Shown here in pieces: positions 9,201-21,200 of a stretch of DNA of 64,000 bases. The notes under the pieces were generated by a model. It did no database searches and was not told the DNA's origin. It saw only the letters and a list, made by a program, of their open reading frames with translations. Every line of letters begins with the position of its first letter. Position 1 is the stretch's first letter. Source of the stretch: Asterochloris sp. CNOR1 (Eukaryota > Chlorophyta > Trebouxiophyceae > Trebouxiales > Trebouxiaceae); contig OZ017750.1 in assembly GCA_963969365.1 (NCBI GenBank), forward strand, positions 806,001-870,000, read 5' to 3'. Both the position numbers and the translations under genes were made by a program.

Positions 9201-12200
9201 CTGCTGAGCAGCTGGTGGCGCCAGGTTGTGCAGCACCTGGCGGCTGCGCAGGAGGTGGCTGAGGCCCACCAGCAGAAGCACGCCTGTAGGGCCGCCTGCC
9301 TTCCAGGTGAGGCTGCACCTCGGTCGGGTGCGTCCATGTGTGGCGCAGTCGGCACCGTGCGTGCCATCCCTGCAGCATCAGGGATGGCAGCGCCTTGGCA
9401 GGCCGTGAGCATGTTGCTCTGCCTGACCGTCGGCCAAAATGTTGTTGCCTGCCCAGCTTAGCCTGCCTGCAAGGATGGCGCTGAGCACCTGGCGACTGCC
9501 TGCCCAGCCTAGCTGCCGGCTACAATAGCACTGAGCACCTGGTGACTGCCTGCCCACCAGGGGTGGCAGCTAGCTGTGGGCCTGGGCAAGCGCAAGGCGC
9601 GCATGCTGTTCGAGTCGCTGGCCCACTGGCATGGCCACACGCTGCGTGCCGTGTGGGGGGCCTGGCGCAGCCGCCTGCAGGAGGCAGCGCAGAGCCTGGC
9701 CCGAGCAGAGGCCCACTGGACGCGCCAGCGCAGGTGAGAGGGCAGGGCCCAGCAGCAGAGGGGAAAGGCCAGAATAGGGGCCCACTCAACTGGGTGAGAC
9801 ACCTGCGTGTCACCTGCTGACAGTGGTCCTGGCCAGGCACTATGACTCCTGCCCCCAAGGCTGCCAAGTGCCTGCATACAGCCGTGGAAGACTTAGCTAG
9901 ACTAGCATCCTGCCTGAATTCAGTACATGATGTATCACTGCTGCAACACTCAGGGTGGGGTTTAGCCAGGGCTGCTGTGGGCACTGTGTGTGATAAATTG
10001 CCGTGCTGCTGCTGTGCCTGTTGCACACACATGACCCCAGCTGTTGCCATTGCCACCACCAGGCAGAGGATCATGCAAGAGTGGCGCAACGCTGCCCGCC
10101 GCGGCACCTTCCTGGAGCAGTGCGGCGCCCAGCTGGAGGCGGGGGTCGTGCAGCGCCAGAAGCTGGCCTGCTGGCTGCGCTGGCACGCCAAGTACGGGCT
10201 CATCCTGCGCCACAGGCACCTGCTGGGGCGGGGCGGCGCAGCAGCTGCGGCAGCGGGGGCTGGCCACCGCCTTCAGGTCAGCCAGTTCGAGGGCTCAATG
10301 AGGGCAGTCATCAGGCCTTGCCACAACATGATGCAGCATGCCATGGCCACTGCTGCTGGGGCAGGCGGCGCAGCAGCCGCAGCATTGGGGCCAGGCCTTG
10401 CCCTTCAGGCTACGAATTGTGGGACTGCCCACTGCTGTGAGGCTGATTGTGAGCTGAAGCAGATGTTGTTGAGGTCAGGCCCGCAGCAGCTGTGGCAAAC
10501 GGGGCCAAGGCTGCAGGCAAGCTGTGTCTGGAGAATGCCTGGGAAGCTGTGAGGCGTTTCGGTGTCGACGGCACTGCAGCATCATGTCAGGGCACAACAG
10601 GTTGGAGAAGCAGGTGCATGCAGGTTGCTGCATGAGGGGGGCAGAAAGGCTCCCCTGCCCTTCGGTGGCCGCGGGAGACTTCTGCAGGCACCTGCAGGCT
10701 TCGTCGGATGTGGGGCGGGTTCTGGTGCTCAAAGCCAGCTGACTGAGTCAGCAATGCGCTTGTGTATCAGCTGCTTCTGTGTGCCGCCTGCAGGACCTGG
10801 CGGGCCTATGCGGAGCGCCAGCACGAACTGCACAGCCTCCTGCAGTCCCTGCGGGATGCGGCTGATGCACTTTGGCACCGCCAAGTGCTTTGCAGCGTGG
10901 CGAGCTGCAGCCGAGCGCAGGGCTGAGGGCCGGCACAGGGTAGCTGCCAGCCTGGCCCGCCTGATGCACAACATGCTTGCCCGTAGCTTCATCACGTGGC
11001 AAGAGCGGACACAGCGCAAGATCGAGCGCAGCACCAAGGTGTGGGGTCTTCAAGGGCTCCCTGCATCAGACTTGCGTCAGCCAACCTGGCTGGGGAAAGC
11101 TGTGGGGTTGCTCGCACTGCTGTTGTCAGCTCCTGCAGGTTGGCAATCGAGGTGTTGCTGCCCTGTGCTTGGTGATGGCCGCTGCAAGAGGTGGTTGTTG
11201 GACTGGTTTGCACTGTTGTGCTGCAGCCTGGAACGACTCTGATGTCACGCTGTTTGCAGCACTGGCCTCCTCTGGTCCTTGCAGGTGTTCCAGGGTGTGA
11301 AGCGCCTGCAGAACAGGACAGCAGCAGCCGCCTTCAGTACCTGGCGCTCATGGGCTCAGACCCATGCAGAACATGGGGCCAAGCTGCATGCCTGTCTGGT
11401 GAAGCTCCAGAACCATATGCTGGCGGCTGCGTTCAGCACCTGGGCAGACCGCGCAGCAAGGAAGCGCGGGCGACATGCTGCGCTGCAGGCAGCCCTGCCC
11501 AAGCTGATGCACAGGTGGCAGGGCTCTGCGGCTTTAATTGCTGCAAAATGCACTGCTTTCTAGAATATGCTGTTCAACATGCTCCAGACGCCTCTGTCAG
11601 CAGGCTGCAATGTGCAAACCAGGGACAAAAAGTCGCTCTTAAATGCACTCGCCCCTGTCATGTGAGCAGATGACGTTGGTACTGCAGGACGCTGGCGTCT
11701 GCATTCTGCGGCTGGCAGGCGGCAGTGCACGCCATGGTGAAGCAGCGCCAGCACGCGGCAGCCTGCGTGTGCCACATGCTGAACCAACGCCTGGCCGGGG
11801 CCTTCAAGTTCTGGGCAGCGTATGCCAGCACTCGCCACGCGCACGCCGCCGTGGTGCAGCGCTGCCTCCTGCGGATGACTCATCGCTCCCCTCGCTGGGG
11901 CGTTCCAGGAGTGGCGGGGCAACGCTCAGGAGCAGGCAGATGACCGTGCTGTGCTGGCGATGTGTGTGCAGCGGATGCAGCACATGCGCCTGCAGGCCGT
12001 GTTCACAGCCTGGCTGGACAACGCACAGTGGCAGGCAGAGGTCCGCCGCAAGGTGCAGGGGTCCCTGCGCAGCCTGATGGCCAGCAAAGAGGTGAATTGC
12101 TGCTGCATGGCCGACCCACAGGTGTGGATGAGACACACAAACAGCCTGCTGCATCTCAAAAGGGCTGGCTGAGGTGGCAGGCATTTGCAAGACACAGCGG

Positions 12201-15200
12201 CCGCCTCTGCCAGCCGTCTGCATGGACTTCGCTGTCCAGCTGCTGCTGCCCGCTTGTGCTGTGCGTGATGGGGCCCCGTCAAATCAGAAGCCAGGGCCCG
12301 TGCACAACAGGGTGGTTTGGGGTGGTTCCAAGTCTGGCACACAATTCAGCCACCAAACCACCAGACATATAGAGAGCACAATGGAGGAAGCATACTCGAA
12401 AGACACCTTGCGGTCTATCCCATCCGCTGGACATCCCTCCTGCAGGTGCAGGCCTGGCGTGCCTGGCAGGACTTTGTGCTGCTCCAGAAGGCGGGCAAGG
12501 AGATGGCGGGCAGGCCGTCACAGCCTGGGTGCAGCACCGTCTCCGGTCTGCCTTCACGCGGTGGCAGCAGTACACTGCAGGCACCAAGGAGCTGCAGCAG
12601 ATGGGTCGCCTCATCGCAGGCCGCCTGCTGCACTCCACACAGGTGCGCTGGGGTGCCGTCATTATGAATGACCCTGCCTGCTGCGCTGCTGAGCGGCACA
12701 AAGACTGCCGCAGGGACAGTACTCTGGGTGGCTGCATGTGCAGGGGCTTGCACATAAACCATAATGCTATGCTGAGAACACTTCAGCTGTTGTGCTGCCC
12801 TACTGGAAGGCGGCGCCCCACAGATTGATCTGCCTGTGAGCTCTTGACGGAACACTGCCTCATGTTGCTTGCTCTGCTGCAGGCCAGCGCATTTGCCTCA
12901 TGGCAAGAGGTCATTGCCTTCCGGCAAGTCAAGGCGGCTGCGCTGGCTGCCAGCATAGCAAAGATCCGGTGCGGTGTTGTGGCCAGGCTTTTACCTCGTG
13001 GAGGGATGTGGCAGGGGCAAGATGGGACCTGAAGCGCAAGGCCATGCTGGTGGTCGCCAAGATGCGAAATGCCGCCATGGCTCAGGCCTTTGGCTCCTGG
13101 CATGAGTGGGCTGTTGACAAGCACAGTGCTAGGTGAGGGCAACCCTTGCCAATGTGCGCACAGCACGAGAAGAAAGGCAAAGCGTGCCGCAGCGAGGTGG
13201 TGGGTATGGAGGGAACAGATTACCCAGCAAGGGGGGTCAAGGGAGTGTTATGCACAGCACACAGAGAGTCCAGCAGCAAGCTTCTACATGTGTGCTGTTG
13301 AGCCCAACTCATTTCAGCAAGGGCACGGACAACATTCACAGCCAGGGACCCCCTGTTCACTGCAAGACAGACACTCCAGGTCAGGGTGTGCCTGCGTTGA
13401 GCCTGAGCAGTCAGCGCCGCTCGACACAAAGACACCCAACCCCACCAAGAGGTTGCTCTGCAGGCTGAAGGTGCGCAGCAACGTGAAGCGCCTGCTACAC
13501 CGCACACTGGCGGCAGCCTTTGTTGCATGGACAGACTTCGCCGCCTCCCGGCACAACCTTCGCGCCTCAGAGCAACAGGTCGGACGCCTGCCCCGTCAGC
13601 GCATTCTGGACAGCTGTTGGCAGCTGTGGTGGCAGCAGTACACTGGCAGGCGCCGCCTGCGGGCAGCTACGGGGCGCATCATGCACGGAACCGCAGCCCG
13701 GGTGCTGCAGCAGTGGCGGGTGAGTCAGGCTGCTGCCTGCGTTCATGCAGCTTGGCCACTGCATGCCTGTCACATGCTGTACCTATAATGTCGCACCTGC
13801 AGCACATCCTGAGGGCTGCACGCTGATGAGGACTGCTTTCTGGGTGCATGCGGCTTCACCTATTGCATATCTGGTTCAGGCTGTACTTCAAACATCGCAG
13901 CTGCAGTGCATCCCGCGGGCCTTACAGTCAAATGGTGGCCATGCACTGCATGCAACCCACTAGCAGGGCGATTGACATATGTCGCGCACTGCAGGCTGCA
14001 GCTGTGGACCGAGGGCAGCGCAGGACCAAGGCTGCCTGCTGCCTTGCACTCATGAGGAACAGGGCGCTGGGGCAGGCATTCAGGTCCTGGGCTGCATACG
14101 CAGCCCATGTGAAGGTGGGGCCCCAGCAGGCAGACTTTCATAGTTGTGCAGTGTTGTGAGCTTGTCTTAGCATGGTCCTGTGCCCAGTAGCAGGCATACC
14201 GTCTGGCGCTATGAGGTGTGCTGGGACTGCTGTGATGCAGACCTCAGTCCTGCCCATGTCTCCCGTGAGGCTTGTATTCACACATGCCTGGGAGTCTGTT
14301 TCATCCAGCAGGCTTGAGGCGTGGCTCCTGTGTTGCAGGACTTGAAGCAAAGGCTGGCTCCAGCACTGACCCAGTGGCGCCACAAGATCCTGGCCGCAGC
14401 CTGGCAGGCTCTGCGGAGCAACAGGGAGCACGCCCTGCGAAAGCGTGCCAGGAGCAAGTCTGCACTGGCGTTCTGGACGAACCAGACGCTGGCGGCTGCC
14501 TTGGCTGCCTGGAGGGACTTTGCTGAGGTGGGCAGCTTTGGCGCTGTGCACCGCAGCTGTGGCTCAGCAGCCACAGCCTGTCAGATCAGATGCAGTATTG
14601 CAAGAATGCCATGTCGAGGTGAAGTCTCAGCTCCCTGCCTGGCAGGGAGGGAAGTGCTCCCTGCTGATTGCCTTCAGCCATGAGGACACCTGCCATGCTC
14701 TGTCAGAAGGGTTTCAGGCAGACCGTGACCCAGGACTTGCTCTGCAGGCGCGACACGCCAAGGCGGAGGCTCTGCAGCATGCAGCAGCCGTCCTCCGCAA
14801 CGTCAAGCTGGCCGCAGCGTGGCGGGGCTGGCTGGCCGCGGCAGAGCGCAATGCCCTGCTGAAGGACAAGCTGAGCCTGGCTGTGGCCCTGTTGGCAGAC
14901 AGGGTCCTTGCTCTGGCCTGGCGGGCATGGCAGGTCTGTGCTGCCTCTTGTGTGCATTTGGGCAAGCGAGTTACAAAATGCCAGGACAGTGCAGCCGCAT
15001 TGCAGTGAAGCAAAGACCCAACAGCATTGCAACATGACCCTGCTCCATTGTCCTAGGAAGGACTAGGCTGTTCTCACTTTCTGCCGTATCTCCTTTCTGC
15101 CTGACGAGCCTGCTACAGCTGGCATCTAAACTGCTTGCCATGAGAGCAAAGCCAAGGCCCTCTCCTGCAGGAATCTGTGGCGGCCAAGCAGGTCAAGCAT

Positions 15201-18200
15201 GCCAAGGTGCAAGCAGCAGCAAGATGCTGGCAGCAGGTCATGCTACGCAAGGCCTGGGGCACCTGGCAGGACCGCGCTGCAGGCTGGGCAGACAAGCGCG
15301 CCAAGGTGGCTCTGGCTGCTGGCAGGTGGCACAATGCCGCGCTGTCGCAGGCCTTCCAGGAGTGGCGCGAGGGGGTTGCTTACGCCCAGGAGACCAAGGA
15401 GAAGCTGCTGGCAGCTGCAGGTTGGATATTGGATTGCGCTTTTCTGGGGCAGAGGGCAGCTCACTGGGCGCCCAAAAGAGCAAACAAATTACCTTTTGTT
15501 TTTGCCTCACTGTGCAGCAGCAGCGCTGTGGGCACGGCTGCGCAGTGCTGCGTGGGGCACGAGCACACAGTTGTTTGAAGCCCAAGGACAGGGAGCCTGT
15601 TGCCTGCTCTCTCCAATGGGTTCCAGCTCGATGTATCTTCATCAACATGTCAGGCAGCGGCTACACCTGCAGCTGCACCCACATGAGCCCTGCAGACTGA
15701 TGCAGCGCGCGCCTGCAGGCCGCTTGCAGCACAGGCACCTGTCCCAGGCATTTGAGGCCTGGTGTGCCTTCCTTGAGGGACGGCGGGAGGCTCAGGATAG
15801 GGCACAGGCTGCGCTGCAGCACTGGACCCTGGGTCGTGTGGCGTCCTCATGGCAGGCTTGGCGGGCGTTTGTGGCCGCGAAGCACACCAAGGAGGTGAGC
15901 TGCCCTGTCGGTGGAATGCAGCCCCTGCAGTTAACTTGGGTCGATGCCTTGCCACACGTGCGACTCTTGGGCTCTGAGATTTCACCAGTTACAAAACAAA
16001 TTGCAAGGCCCTATTGCTGCAGTTGATTGCAAGTCAGGGCTGGTTAAGATGCAAGCCTTGGTATTGCCGACCAACCCAGCAGACACAAGCTGCCCTGCAG
16101 GCCATGCTGCAGCGGGCAGCAGCCCACATCGTCTACAGGGCTGAGGCAGGCGCCTTCCAGCAGTGGCGGGTGGCAGTGAAGCAGCGGCGAGACGCTGCCA
16201 CCAGGGCAGCAGGCTACCTGCAGGTGGGCTGCCATGCATCAGCAGCCTGTGAGGCCCAAAGGGTCTTGCAGCCGACCAGATCTCAGATTTGCACAACATC
16301 ATCAAGGCGACCCCGGCATCCATTGTTGAGGTCAGCCACCTTATTGGTACTAGCATCGTCACAGCTGCACAGCAGCCCACTGTCCTGTGTTGCAGCAGGC
16401 AAGCACCCGCAGCATTCACAAGCTGCCCCTCACCTGCAGCACCTGATGAATGCCAGGCTGGCAGCCGCCTTCCATGGCTGGCTGGCGGCCGCAGAGCAGT
16501 TGGCAGCCAAGCACCGCCTGGTCCGCGCTGCAGCAGCCCACTTTGCGAACCAGCGCCTGACCCACAGCTTCCTGGCCTGGCGCGCTGTGGCCCAGCGCAA
16601 GCTGCTGAGGGCAGCGCAGCTGCAGCACGCGGTCAGGCACTGGACCAGCGGCACCCTGGCAGGGGCTTTCTCTGCCTGGCGGGCCTGGGCAGAGACCAAG
16701 GGGGCGCACCGCGCCCGGGTTGCCAGTGAGTGGTGCTGTGGTACCTCAATGTTGCTGTCCAGCTGGGAACAGGGCAGAAATGCAGGGGCCGCACCTGCCA
16801 GTGAGTGTTGCTTCGGCGCCTCAAAGTTGCTGCCCTGCTGGGGACAGGCCAGCACTGCAAGAGAGTGGTGCCGTAGTATATCTGCTGGGGTTAGGCCAGC
16901 ATTTTGCGGCATACATCCCATGGTGGGATAGGCCACAAAGTTGGCATGAGGAGGTGTAAAGGATGGCTGGGGGCCAGACAGCTCAGCTCAGGCTGGCTGC
17001 AACCTGCCAGGAATGATGCGCTGATGCTCTGGCACTAGGCATGCTCCACGCTGTGGAGTGTGCCCCCCCTTGCGTGAAACCAAAGAGGTGACCTGAGGAC
17101 TGTGTGGGGGTTGCAGGCTTGCTGACCAAGCTGCGCAGCCAGTCCTTGCTGGCTGCCTGGAACAGTTGGCGGGCCTTTGTGCCTCGCCAGCAGATGAAGA
17201 AGGCGGGGCTGCAGCTGGCGGCAGGGCACTGGGCACACCGCGAGCTTGCCACGGCCTTTGACATGTTCAGGTGGGCCCCCTTGGAGACTTCCTTGTGCTT
17301 CGTCAGCATGCAGCAGCCAGTGCTCACTGGCAAGTTCAGCTCACTTGGTAGCACAGTCATCTTGTCCAGGTGCAGGCATTGCCATCTGCTCTAGCCTGCA
17401 GCAGCATAACCACATTGACTGGGAAGGCCCAGCAACCGATGTCCTGCACGCCTGAGCCCGTCTGTAGACAGGATGCGATGTGAGCCCCCAGGGCCTGGAA
17501 TGTGGTGCTTCAGCTGTGGGACAAGCTCATCCACTGGACTACTCAGGGGCCTGGTGCTTGCCAAAACCTGATGGAGGCCTGCACAGCCTGACACAGCACT
17601 GCTGGGCTGAGGTTGCTGGGCAGATGCAGGCAACCCATCACCTGGCTGCCGCCTGCAGGCAGAACATGGTGGAGGCCCGCGCAGCCCGCCTGGTGCTGGT
17701 GCACTGGCAGCACGCCCACCTGGCCAAGGTGTGGGCGCGCTGGCAGCAGTACATGGACCGCCGCCGGCAGCTGTTCGGGAGGATTCTCGCGCTGGCCACC
17801 AAGTGGGACCGGCCCCTCCTGCAGGATGCCTGGGAGGCGTGGCAGGCCCATGTTGCCAGCAATCGGGATGTCAAGGTGAGGGTGGGCTGCAGCAGGAGCA
17901 GCCATCTCCTGCAAGGACTGGCAGGCCTGTGCTACCAGCAGCCGGGAGGTGAGGGTCAGGGTGGCGGTCAAGTCTTGTCAGTCACTGTCATGGGCTGAAA
18001 GCTGCCCTGGGAGTAGTCACGTCTTTGGAGGGGTGGCAAGGCCCATAGTATCGGCGATAGAAGGATCGGGGTCAGAGCCAGGGACTGGGTCGAAGCATGA
18101 CTGCGGAAGCAACTGTGGGCTGCAATGGAACTGGAGATATCCAGCAAGGTGCTTTGCTGTGCAGTCAGAGTAAGGTTTCAAAGTCAAGCCTCAGAGCTTA

Positions 18201-21200
18201 AAGCCGATGCCGGCTGCTGTGACAGTCCCTGCACAATTGTCTGGCTGGCACTCTTGTCTGCAGGCACGCATGAAGGCGTTGGTCCATGTGTGGAGCAACG
18301 TGACAGTGTCACAGGCCTTTGCAACCTGGAAGGAGGCTGCAGCTGTGTGGCATGAGAAGCGCCTGCTCAGGGAGCGTGCCATGAGGCACTGGGCAAACAG
18401 GGAGCTCATGCAGGTGAGCTGCCCCGGGACAAAACCTCTTTCATGCATGCCGTGAGGCCACCTTGCTGCAGTCACAATCTAAAACTGCACAGCTGACGTC
18501 TGACCACGCTGCAACAGCGAACTTACTGTGAAAGATGCGCAACTCATTTCTGCAACATTGCCTCCGGTGCCCTACCTGGAAGCAGGCCATCTGCCATGCA
18601 GCTGCAAAAGGTGTTGACAGCTGCGCTGCGGTGCAGTGCTGGTTGGAGTGGCGGGAGTTTGCTTGGGACAGCAAGGCCCGGCGGGTTGCATTCACGATGT
18701 TCAGCAGCTGCACTCTGCGCAAGGCCCTGAACCAGTGGGTGGCCTGGACGCTGCGCAAGCAGCAGTCAGCCATCAAGGCGCGCACAGCAGTGCAGGTGCG
18801 CTCTGCTTATGCTGCCTGGGCTGGGCTGGCTTTGCAGGCTACAAGGTTGCTAGTGCCCACGCCATGCCTGGCGTCAAGACGGTGCACAGCAGTGTTGGTG
18901 GTGCCTTGCCACACTAGTTGGCTCTGCAGGCCTGCAGGCTGCAGCTTGCCCGCCTTGCAGTGCTATGGTGGGACCTTGCGATACCAGCTGGCTCTTTAGG
19001 CTTGCAGGCTGCAGCTCCCTGCCTTGCATTGCATGTCGCCCAGCCACACCAGTGCCCTTGCAGCCTGAGCCCTACTTGTGCGTCTCACAGTGAACTTCTT
19101 TGGTCTCATCACTCCCAGACATTGCCTGCATACCACAGACTGCCATGGCACCAGGCTTTGCCGGTGCACACAGGCTTGCCTGCCCGCACTCATGCTGCAC
19201 CTGGGCTGCTGCAGAGGTGGAGCACAGTCACTTTGTTCAGCGCCTTCCACGCCTGGATGCTGTTTGCTGCCGTGGCAGCCCACCAGCGCAGCGTGGTGGG
19301 AGCGGCCCTGCACCGTCTGCACCACCGCACAGTCATCGCTGCCTTTGCAGCCTGGCGTGAGGCTGCAGCCGTCAGGGCGGAGCAGCACGCCAAGATTCAG
19401 ATCAGCCTGACCCGGCTGTCGCAGCAGGTTGGCTCGCTTGCAGGCACCCCAGCGCTTCACCAGGCTGCTGCAGTACAACCTTGTCATCGTTAGCATGCAC
19501 GTCTCCTGCTCTGCGTCTGCCCTCCCACCCACTTCACCAGGCCGCCGCAGCAGAACCTTGTCACCCTTGGCATGCACTTCTCCTGCTCTGCATCAGCTAT
19601 TGGACACTTCATTCCTGCCTGCTGCAGTGTCTGTATGTGACCTGCAAAGGCAGCCTGCATCTGGCTGAAGGTCCTGCTGAGGGCAGCAGCTTGCACATGC
19701 TGATGTGTTGTGCGCCACCAAGCTGCATGTGCCTGCAGACTCTTGTGGCCTGCTTCAACCAGTGGCGCAGTGCAGTGGACTACACCCACGAGCTGGAGGA
19801 CAAGCTGGCCGGGGTGGTGCTTCAATGGCAGAATGCTGCCCTGGCAGCTGCCTTTGCTGCTTTCAGGGCTAACACGGAGAAGCAGCAGCTCAAGAAACGG
19901 GTAGGCCCATCAGGCTGGACCTCCCTGGCACTCAGAGTGCCACTGCTGCACGCTCGATGAATGAATGCATGAATGATGGGCTGCTGGGCTGCGCCGCCGT
20001 TGCAGCAAGGTCAGTCACCTTTGCATTTGCACCAGGCAGACGCTGGCAAGGGGCGGGGGATGCTGCAGGAGCAGGCTGGTGTGGATTTCGGCTGCTTACA
20101 TCTCAGACTGCTAAGTTGCTCCATGTGAGGCGTCCTCCACTTTGCTGCAGGCTCTGCAGCACTTCACCAACTCGGCCCTGGCGACAGCCTTTGTCACCTG
20201 GCGCGACAATGTAGTGGAGCTGCAGGTGGAGGCTGCCCAGCTGCAGACTGCCTGTCAGCGGTGGCACCAGTCTGCACTGGCCATGGCCTTTGCATCCTGG
20301 GTGGACTGGCATCTGGAGCAGCGCGACAGGTGAGTGCGAGTCATGACCGCCCAGTCTGCACCTGCGCTGAATGGACACTGCTGACTCAATGCCAGTCAGT
20401 GCGCATGGGATCAAATGCTTGCCTGCTCACCATGCATTACTTGCAGCACAGGAGTGTGTAGGGCATCCATCTCTGTCGATGCGTGCTACCATCACTTAGC
20501 AGCTGTCGCCTTGTGCAGGGCGGGCAGAATGGCCCGGGCTGCACAACAGTGGCAGAACCACCACCTAGCTGCAGCCTTTCACCACTGGCACAGCCACAGC
20601 TTGCGGAAGAATGACCACATGCAAAAGGCAAGCTCTGACCATGGTGTTCCTGACAAGCCTATCACCTCAATTGCACAATGCTGTGTGTGGAGAGCACCAA
20701 GGCCAGCTTGATTCCCCTGACTTGCCCTGCTTGGGGTTTCCTTGCATGACCCAGCTCCAGCTGCAGGCACCCTGTCCCTTTTGGTGAACAGTCCTGGAGT
20801 CACCTTGAAACGTGGCACTGCCTGCAGCTGGAGGCCTGCCTGCAGCGCATGCTGCACCAGCAGCTGTCCCTGGCCTTCAATGCCATGCGCGACTCTGCCC
20901 AGAAGGCAAGACACAAGCGGCGGGCCTTGGCGTTCTGGACGCAGCGCAGCCTGGCTGAGGCATTCTTTGCCTTCAGGTGGGGCCTGCATGACACCTGTCG
21001 CTACCGTCTCCAGCGCCACCAGGCTCTGTGAGACTGATGGAGCAGTTTGTCGGTCTTGTGACTATCTGACCTCAATTTGTCATATTGAAGTCTGTTGGGC
21101 TTCAGTGTGCTGCACACTGCTTGTCTGGCTGAGCCTGGGCGCTGACCCTCAGGGCAGCATGCGGACATGCTGCATGACGTGCCCAGCTTGACTTTGTCTC

